Positions 1 to 5,367 of a stretch of DNA of 6,992 nt are shown piece after piece. Location of the stretch: the NCBI GenBank assembly GCA_945613785.1, contig CALZAJ010000083.1, forward strand, positions 1-6,992, given 5' to 3'. Each line of letters begins with the position of its first letter. The stretch's first letter is position 1. The notes beneath the pieces were generated by a model that was given only the letters and a program-made list of their open reading frames with translations, did no database searches and was not told the DNA's origin. Source of the DNA: an uncultured Verrucomicrobiota bacterium (GTDB taxonomy: Bacteria; Verrucomicrobiota; Kiritimatiellia; RFP12; UBA1067). The position numbers and the translations under genes are program-made.

Positions 1-9
1 CCTGATGCG

Positions 10-55
10 GGTTAGTCGGTTCGCGGCGAGGAACGAGCCGCGCAACCGACTAACC
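10..55. repeat. Imperfect 46-base palindrome overlapping the end of the hypothetical gene
   Basis: Bases 10-21 pair with 44-55 without mismatch (12 pairs). After one bulged base (C43), 22-27 pair with 37-42 (6 pairs), leaving a nine-base loop at 28-36. The stem has 18 pairs and should be very stable. Neither side is followed by a T-run on its own strand, so it is not a typical intrinsic terminator. It may still act as a 3' mRNA-stabilising structure, a factor-dependent terminator, or a REP-like mobile palindrome. It encodes the final residues and TAA stop of the 240-residue protein. Confidence 0.75.
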
Positions 56-734
56 AATTACACCAGATGCCGCCAGCGGTCGGTTCTTGCGGGTGCGCCT
101 CGGACCAGGCCTTCTGCGCCGCCCGACGGCCTTCCATGAAGGCGTTCTGTTCGGCACGCTTGCGGCGCAACTCCTGGCGGCGGTCCTGCCATTCCTCATC
201 CGTAAACGGATCGACCTGGACGATGACCTCGTTCAGGCGAATGCCGCACATCAAAAACAGCCATTGCACACGGAGGACGACCTCTGTCAACGAGCCGAAG
301 CACGGGCTCAGCTCGCCCGCTTCCAGCACCTCCACAATCGGAGTCCCTTCGGGAGCGCATCCCAGCCAAGCCAGTTCGCCGTCCGCCTGCAACGCGGCAA
401 AAGTCGCAGGATGCGCAGGAATCAACCGCGAGAGCGTCAAGGAAAAGACCGCTTCCCAGGAATCCACCGGAGCCGACGCGCGATCGACGCTCATCTTGAC
501 GGGACGCATCCGAACCAGCTCGTCGGCCGGCGCAACCAATGTCATCGTCCGCAGACGCTCCGAACGGTTCCGCTCCTGGAACGCCCTCGCCTCTGGACCA
601 AAAGACTTGAAATAGGCATGCGGGTTCGCCAGGCACTCGGCCACGATTTCAGCATAACCCTCGCCCGCCCGCTCATACGATGTCACGGGACACGTTCCGC
701 GTCCGCCAGATGCATTATCCACCATGATTCCCAT
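12..734 (-). CDS. Hypothetical protein of unknown family, 240 residues
   Basis: I do not recognise this protein. It has no signal peptide and no clear membrane helix; the hydrophobic stretch at about 151-163 (VVLRVQWLFLMCG) is short and more likely a buried helix, so a cytoplasmic location is likely. Residues 20-60 look helical, 90-175 mixed alpha/beta, and 176-212 a strongly charged helix (DEEWQDRRQELRRKRAEQ). It has seven cysteines with no recognisable metal-binding spacing. The start at 734 is uncertain: ATG codons exist at 734 and at 725 (residue 4), neither with a proper ribosome binding site, and an extended -10 promoter sits just upstream. The last 13 codons (LVGCAARSSPRTD) and the TAA stop lie inside a palindrome, so the natural C-terminus may have been shorter or different. 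The opposite strand is also open here, but its translation is Arg/His-rich and not protein-like. The gene follows the DUF4175-like gene after 64 bases on the same strand; a functional link is not shown. Confidence 0.65.
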   Translation of the reverse strand: MGIMVDNASGGRGTCPVTSYERAGEGYAEIVAECLANPHAYFKSFGPEARAFQERNRSERLRTMTLVAPADELVRMRPVKMSVDRASAPVDSWEAVFSLTLSRLIPAHPATFAALQADGELAWLGCAPEGTPIVEVLEAGELSPCFGSLTEVVLRVQWLFLMCGIRLNEVIVQVDPFTDEEWQDRRQELRRKRAEQNAFMEGRRAAQKAWSEAHPQEPTAGGIWCNWLVGCAARSSPRTD

Positions 735-798
735 GCCCCCATTATACCAAAACTACAGGAGGGTTAGCACCGAGCGCTGGCCTTCTACCTGAGTGCCG
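735..798. other. Only complete intergenic gap; no terminator seen
   Basis: These 64 bases separate the DUF4175-like stop from the hypothetical gene. I find no GC-rich hairpin followed by a T-run on the minus strand, so operon transcripts may read through into the hypothetical gene. The only recognisable element is the extended -10 sequence at 741-749. A perfect-looking AGGAGG on the plus strand (757-762) has no credible plus-strand gene after it. Confidence 0.6.
741..749 (-). promoter_or_regulatory. Extended -10 promoter element (TGGTATAAT) before the hypothetical gene
   Basis: On the minus strand this reads TGGTATAAT, a full match to the bacterial TGn extended -10 element. No good -35 hexamer is found 17 bases further upstream (TGCTAA matches TTGACA at only two of six positions), which fits an extended -10 promoter. 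Six bases (GGGGGC) separate it from the ATG at 734, so the expected transcription start falls on or next to that ATG. AT-rich sequence is rare in this GC-rich window, which raises the weight of the match, but the sigma factor preference of this organism is unknown. Confidence 0.5.
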
Positions 799-3700
799 TC
801 ACTTCGCCTCTTCCGCCAGCTTGAGGAAGTAGGACCTGACAAGCTCACGATATTCCGGAGGAATGGTCTTGAGGTCGCGTTCGCCGAGGCCTTCCTTGGC
901 CGCGCCCTGAATGCGGAACCAGCCAGACTTCTCGAGCAGGCCCTTGATCGCCGCCGGATCGTCATTGCGCTTGAGCTCCTGCGCGAGGGCGGCAATCTGA
1001 GCCGAAAGCCCTTCTCCCACGGAGGCGTTCGGTTCACCCTTCTGCTCGGACGATTCCTGCTGCTCGCTCGCCGACTGTTGAGACGTCTGCTGCGCCTGCG
1101 GATCCATGCCGAGCGCTTTCATCTGCTTCTCCGCCTGCTCGGCCAGCTTCTGTGCCGCTTCGGCGGCCTTCTCGGCCGGACTGCCGGACTGCGTCGGAGT
1201 CTTGGAGGTCTGTCCCGGCTCCGCCTGTCTCGCCTGCGAGGCCTTGCCGAGAGAGTCCTGCGCCTCGCGATTCTTCTCATCGGCCATGTGCTGCGACCTC
1301 ATCGTCGGGATCCTCTCATGCCAGTTCTTCGGATCCTTCACCGCGCGCTCGACGCTCTGAACGACCTTTTCCTGGAAACCAATGGCCTGACGTTCGGCTT
1401 CGAGCGCGAGATTCATCTCCTTTGCGGCATCCGTCGGCAAATCAGCGTTGTCGCGCATTTCCTTCATCGCCGCGAATGCCTCACGCTTGGCCTCGAGCGA
1501 TTCCTTGGCCGCCTCCGCGGCCCTGGCGAGGTTCTGCCTTTCGAAGGCCTCTTCAGCGACGGCGTCAAGTTTCGCCGCACGTTCAAGGGCGGCATCCGCA
1601 GCAAACTCCTCGGCGGCCGCATACGTGTCTTCACGTGACTCGGCCATTTTCTCGGTTTTCGCCGCAAGCGCGTCCGCCTGTGCCACCGCTTCGGCCTCAC
1701 GGTCGGCATCGGCCATGGCCTCGGCCATCGTACGCTGGGCCTGCGCAGCCTGCTGAGCCAGGGCATGACGCGATTCCTGCGCGGCCTGCTCTGCCGGATG
1801 CGCCGCGCCCTCATGCGACGCCGACGGTTCGCTCGGTGAAGCGTCCGTCATCAGATTCGCCGCACGACGCTGGGCTTCCAGGGCTTGCTCCTGGGCCTCA
1901 TAAGCCTCCTGTTGCGCAACACCTGCCGTCTCAAAGTCGCCCTTCGCCTGGGCCTTGGCCGCCTCCTTTTGAGCCTGGGCTGCCTTGGCCTGAGCGTCCT
2001 CGGCCGCCTTCTGGGCCGCCTGACGATCCTTCCTCACCGCTTCAGCCGCCGCAGCAGCAGCGGCTTCCTTCTCGGCGGCCGCACGAGCTTCGTCCTTCTG
2101 GGCCGCATCGCCAGAGGCCATCGCTGCCACGCATTTGGCGTCCGCCGATTCCTTCCGAGCGTCCATCGCCTTCTGCAGGGCTTCCGCCGACTTCTCATGC
2201 GCACCGTCGGCAAGCTTCTGAGCCTGGTCCGCCGTCTTCTGTAGCTCCGTGGCGGCATGCTGCGCTTCGTTGGCCTTCTGCTGGGCGGCATCGGCCTTCT
2301 GACGATCCTCAGCTGTTCCCGATATCGCCGCAACGCTCTTGGCATCGTCCGCCGCCTCCTGGGCCTTGTTCGCCGTCTCCTGGGCCTTCTGTGCGGCCTC
2401 CTGATGATGAATCGCCGCGCGCTGCTTCTCGACGGCCTTCTGGTCAGCGGCCTGAGCGTCCGCGGTGGCCGATTCTGCCTTCCGGTCGAGTTCAGCGATC
2501 TTCTCTGCGAGCTTCGCCGTCTTGTCGGCGACGGCATGCTGCTTCTGAAGTTCACGCGCGGCTTCGAGCGCCTTCTCCTGCGCATCGCGGAGTTCCTGCG
2601 GAATCAGCGCCTTGGACAGCTCGTCCGCGGCACGTTCAGCCGCCGCGACCGCCTCCTTATAACCCTCGGGCGTCTTCTTCTCCATCGCCTCGGCCGCCTG
2701 ACGCTGGGCCTCGGCGGCATGAGCCTTGGCCTTCTCGGTCTCCATCGCACGACGCTCGTTCGCAGCCCGCTTCTCCTCGTCCTTCGTGAACTGACGATCG
2801 AGCTTCGCCTCCTCCATCTCCTTACGGGCAGCATCGAGGGCTCGGCGCAGTTTGGACTCCGCGGCAATCGCATCCTCCTTCGACGGGTCGCGTGCGGCCT
2901 TGCGGATCTCATCGGAGGCCTGCTTCGCAAGTTCCTTCAGACGGGCTGAGGCGTCAGCACGCTCCAGCTGATCCTCGAGCGCACGCTGCTGACTTTCGAT
3001 TTGACGCTGATGGTGATCAATGACCTGCGCGTTCTTCTGCATGTCCTTCAGCTGCTTCTCGATCTTCCGCGCAAAGTCGTCGGCCGACCGCAGGGCGTCC
3101 TCGCGGCGGGCCTGTTCCTCGCGAGCCAGCTCTTCCTCGCGCTGCTGACGCTGATCGTCGTTCTTCGTCTTGTCCGCCGCATTCTCAAGCTCGCGCTTGA
3201 GCTGGTCCATCATCTCCGTCGCGCGGGACATCTTCCGACGCGCTTCCTCCAATTCGGGATCGTTCGTCCGATTGCGGAGATCCTCAACCTGACGGACCGC
3301 CTCCTCTTCCATCCGCTTCCACGCTTCAAGCTTCTTGGTATCGACCGGACGGTCCTTCAGGATGTCCTCGGCCGCCTTTGCCAGAGCCTCCTGGCGGACC
3401 TGGAGATCCTTCGTGCGCTCGAGGTTCTCCAGCTGCTGGACGCGTTCCTGCATCGGACGCTCCAACTGCTGCAAGGCGTCCTCAACCTTTCTCAGGTCCG
3501 TCTCGGCCTGCCAAAGGGCCTGCAGACGCTCCTCGGCGGACGCGAACTGCGCTTTCTCAAGATTGTCGAGCACCGGCTGGAGCCGCTCTTCGCGGATCTT
3601 GCGGACGGCCTCGGCGGTCGGACGGAACCGCTCGTCGGCGAACATCCGCTGTTCGACCTCCTCCAGTCGCTTACGGGCCTCATTCGCCTCGTGGTTGGCA

Positions 3701-5367
3701 CGCTCGACGCGAGCTTCGACTTGCTCGGTGACCTTCTTCTCGCGCTTCAGCATCTCCCACGCCTGGCGGATCGGATTCGACGCGTCACGAACGCGACGCA
3801 GCGCCTCGTCAAGGAGCTTCTTCGATTCCTTGGACGTCTCGGCGAGACTCTGCTGCTCGAAGTTCTTGGCCTGATACTCGAGCTGGACGACGACTGGCGC
3901 CGACGTCGCCGAGTGGGGGCCGCCCAATTCGGCCGGATAGTTGTCGCTCACGACCACGTCGAACGAGACCTGGCGGACGTCGAGGAGCGGCAGGACCGAG
4001 AGATCGATCTCGTCCGACCCCTTCCAAAGACTCGCGCCCGACTTGGTGCAGGATGCGATCTCGCGCCATTCACGCCATTCGGAGGCATCGGTGCTGTAGC
4101 GGATGACCGGCGTCGCTAGGGTGACGTCGTCACTGGCGGAAACCTGCAGAGGGAACTTCGCGTGCGGCGGAAGCTTGAGCGATTTCGAAACCGGCGTCTC
4201 GATCAGCACCGTCGGCGCCGTGTCGGGACAGCTCTTCAGAAGCCCCCAGCGCTGCGGCGCCTGGAAACCCTCGTCATTCGCGAGATCGAGCGTCCAGTTT
4301 GCTGTCAGGGTGGAGACCATCTGGTGTTCGAAGACCGGATGGTTGTCGATCAGGAACGTGCCATGGACATTCTTCGGCGTCTTGAGCGAGAACGTCACAC
4401 GCGACCCCTCCAGGGCCGAAACCGCCGACACTTCGTCGTTGGAATGCACGGACGGCGTCCATCCCGTATAAGCGGGATACTCAACCTTCGCCAGGAACTC
4501 CTGGGCCTTCGGCAACTCGCAGACGCGGATCGTGTAGTAGCGCGTCACCGCCGGACCCGCACAGACGCGATAGCGCCACTCCGGCTCGGAGAGGTCGGCC
4601 GTCGCCTCGTAGACACCCCCCGGCATCTCCGAGACGAATTCCTCACCCCAGCCGATCGTCGAACGACGCGAGATGCGAATGAGCGGCTGGCTGTGAAGAT
4701 CCGCGTTGATCTTCGCCTCGATGCGCACCGTCCCCCCCGCCAACACCACGGCATCGCCAGGCAGGACCTCGATGTCGTTCGAATAGAGGTTGCCGACGTC
4801 CACCCACGGCGCGACCGCACGCAGGAAGAGACGGCCCGCCACATGCGGCACGGCGATGAAGGACAACACGAGCACCGCCGCCACGCCGAGGAGCCACTTG
4901 AGACGATGCACGATCGTGCGAGACGTGAACTCGCGCTCGGTCACGATCGACTTCGCTGCGGACTCGGCCTTGCGGGACAGGACGACAAAGAGCGCCTCCG
5001 AGCAGCCGAGGCGGCCCTTATTTTCCGCCTCTGCGACGATCTCGACGAGCGTCGTCAGGCACTCCTCGTTCTCGGGGTGGCGGCCGTCCAGGATCTTCGC
5101 CACGCGCAAGAGGTCGATCTTGCGCATCAGCGGACGCGCCAGCACGAAATAGGCAACCACGCCGACCAAGGCATACAGGAGCGCCGACAGCCCCCAACGG
5201 GCGACATCGGAAAACAGCGTGAACTTCGCGTCGATCGCCATCACGCAGAGCGCGGCAGCCAGGAGTGCCGCGAGCGTAGCGGCAAGGCCGCGCAACAGGT
5301 AAATGCGACGGACGCGTGCGATGGACGACTCCAGCAGGTGCTGGACGATCTCAGGCATCCTGATCAT
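799..5367 (-). CDS. DUF4175-like giant coiled-coil membrane protein
   Basis: This encodes 1522 residues. I chose the ATG at 5367 rather than the in-frame start at 5448, because it has a perfect AGGAGG eight bases upstream and forms an ATGA overlap with the preceding gene; the longer form would overlap that gene by 85 bases. Three membrane helices are visible at about 27-48, 58-78 and 157-175, with basic residues before the first and after the second. This suggests a cytoplasmic loop at 80-155 and a periplasmic remainder. Residues 180-500 are beta-rich and carry DUF4175-style motifs: YPAYTG (297-302), a SASDD segment (410-414) and VVVSDNYP (471-478). Residues about 505-1370 are helical and rich in Ala, Glu, Lys, Arg and Gln. 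Residues 1374-1450 form a Gln/Ser/Pro-rich linker. The C-terminus ends in a conserved-looking cap with IPPEYRELVRSYF (1502-1514). Family members accompany MoxR/BatA operons and are presumed envelope scaffolds. The role is inferred, and at 1522 residues it looks long for the family. Confidence 0.85.
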   Translation of the reverse strand: MIRMPEIVQHLLESSIARVRRIYLLRGLAATLAALLAAALCVMAIDAKFTLFSDVARWGLSALLYALVGVVAYFVLARPLMRKIDLLRVAKILDGRHPENEECLTTLVEIVAEAENKGRLGCSEALFVVLSRKAESAAKSIVTEREFTSRTIVHRLKWLLGVAAVLVLSFIAVPHVAGRLFLRAVAPWVDVGNLYSNDIEVLPGDAVVLAGGTVRIEAKINADLHSQPLIRISRRSTIGWGEEFVSEMPGGVYEATADLSEPEWRYRVCAGPAVTRYYTIRVCELPKAQEFLAKVEYPAYTGWTPSVHSNDEVSAVSALEGSRVTFSLKTPKNVHGTFLIDNHPVFEHQMVSTLTANWTLDLANDEGFQAPQRWGLLKSCPDTAPTVLIETPVSKSLKLPPHAKFPLQVSASDDVTLATPVIRYSTDASEWREWREIASCTKSGASLWKGSDEIDLSVLPLLDVRQVSFDVVVSDNYPAELGGPHSATSAPVVVQLEYQAKNFEQQSLAETSKESKKLLDEALRRVRDASNPIRQAWEMLKREKKVTEQVEARVERANHEANEARKRLEEVEQRMFADERFRPTAEAVRKIREERLQPVLDNLEKAQFASAEERLQALWQAETDLRKVEDALQQLERPMQERVQQLENLERTKDLQVRQEALAKAAEDILKDRPVDTKKLEAWKRMEEEAVRQVEDLRNRTNDPELEEARRKMSRATEMMDQLKRELENAADKTKNDDQRQQREEELAREEQARREDALRSADDFARKIEKQLKDMQKNAQVIDHHQRQIESQQRALEDQLERADASARLKELAKQASDEIRKAARDPSKEDAIAAESKLRRALDAARKEMEEAKLDRQFTKDEEKRAANERRAMETEKAKAHAAEAQRQAAEAMEKKTPEGYKEAVAAAERAADELSKALIPQELRDAQEKALEAARELQKQHAVADKTAKLAEKIAELDRKAESATADAQAADQKAVEKQRAAIHHQEAAQKAQETANKAQEAADDAKSVAAISGTAEDRQKADAAQQKANEAQHAATELQKTADQAQKLADGAHEKSAEALQKAMDARKESADAKCVAAMASGDAAQKDEARAAAEKEAAAAAAAEAVRKDRQAAQKAAEDAQAKAAQAQKEAAKAQAKGDFETAGVAQQEAYEAQEQALEAQRRAANLMTDASPSEPSASHEGAAHPAEQAAQESRHALAQQAAQAQRTMAEAMADADREAEAVAQADALAAKTEKMAESREDTYAAAEEFAADAALERAAKLDAVAEEAFERQNLARAAEAAKESLEAKREAFAAMKEMRDNADLPTDAAKEMNLALEAERQAIGFQEKVVQSVERAVKDPKNWHERIPTMRSQHMADEKNREAQDSLGKASQARQAEPGQTSKTPTQSGSPAEKAAEAAQKLAEQAEKQMKALGMDPQAQQTSQQSASEQQESSEQKGEPNASVGEGLSAQIAALAQELKRNDDPAAIKGLLEKSGWFRIQGAAKEGLGERDLKTIPPEYRELVRSYFLKLAEEAK
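1258..3855 (-). other. Coiled-coil region of the DUF4175-like protein (residues about 505-1370)
   Basis: This stretch encodes roughly 865 residues dominated by Ala, Glu, Lys, Arg, Gln and Asp with few aromatics. The first part (505-880) is a classical charged coil with Leu and Met at core positions. The second (880-1300) is strongly Ala-rich, resembling the TolA helical domain in composition, including a run of seven alanines at about 1102-1108. Residues 924-1177 hold no proline at all. The repetitive codon content also produces long spurious reading frames on the plus strand. Confidence 0.75.
1858..2892 (-). repeat. Degenerate protein repeat: Gly/Pro turn followed by Ala-rich helix
   Basis: Similar short segments recur at helix breaks: DPSKEDAIAAESKLRRAL (from 827), TPEGYKEAVAAAERAA (from 899), SGTAEDRQKADAAQQKA (from 1016), SGDAAQKDEARAAAEKEA (from 1085) and KGDFETAGVAQQEAYEA (from 1142). 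The pattern is a Gly or Pro turn, an acidic or polar residue, then Ala-rich helix. The spacings are about 72, 117 (near twice 58), 69 and 57 residues. Around two of them a longer match is visible: AKSVAAISG (1009-1017) and AKCVAAMASG (1077-1086). The repeats are found by eye and are degenerate. Confidence 0.45.
5364..5367 (-). other. ATGA stop-start overlap between the two operon genes
   Basis: The TGA stop of the amidotransferase-like gene (5366-5364) and the ATG of the DUF4175-like gene (5367-5365) share bases in an ATGA quartet. Such overlaps usually mean translational coupling and roughly matched synthesis of two partner proteins. The overlap is seen directly; the coupling is inferred. 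Confidence 0.85.

Noticed and set aside
10..55. Classical Rho-independent terminator
   Set aside because: The stem is strong, but no T-run follows on either strand (minus side CGCATCAGG, plus side AATTACACC). It is kept as a palindrome rather than called a terminator.
10..70. tRNA-like segment: on the minus strand GTGTAATTGGTTAGT resembles a D-arm
   Set aside because: There is no T-arm consensus, no acceptor stem and no proper anticodon arm; the surrounding structure is a single long hairpin.
167..331. Possible active-site signature in the amidotransferase-like domain (window 5976-6494)
   Set aside because: No Cys sits in a nucleophile-elbow context and no His-x-Glu pair is placed convincingly, so I do not claim enzyme activity. 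The start and end given here are residue numbers of the fragment.
754..763. Plus-strand ribosome binding site (AGGAGG) before a GTG at 793
   Set aside because: The spacing is about 30 bases and the frame that follows is an antisense shadow of the coiled-coil gene.
87..767. 226-codon plus-strand frame opposite the hypothetical gene
   Set aside because: The product is very rich in Arg, His and Gln with no plausible fold. The minus-strand frame has better amino-acid balance and a promoter-like element, though neither has a recognised family.
1152..2789. 545-codon open frame on the plus strand
   Set aside because: Its product is Pro/Arg/Ser-rich low complexity, exactly what the antisense of Ala/Glu/Lys/Gln coiled-coil codons gives, and there is no ribosome binding site. 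The minus strand carries a coherent membrane and coiled-coil protein.
3001..4119. 372-codon Leu/Arg-rich open frame on the plus strand, superficially membrane-like
   Set aside because: The leucines arise from antisense of Glu/Lys/Gln codons. Hydrophobic and basic residues are mixed throughout, with no clean membrane helices, and it lies wholly within the supported coiled-coil gene.
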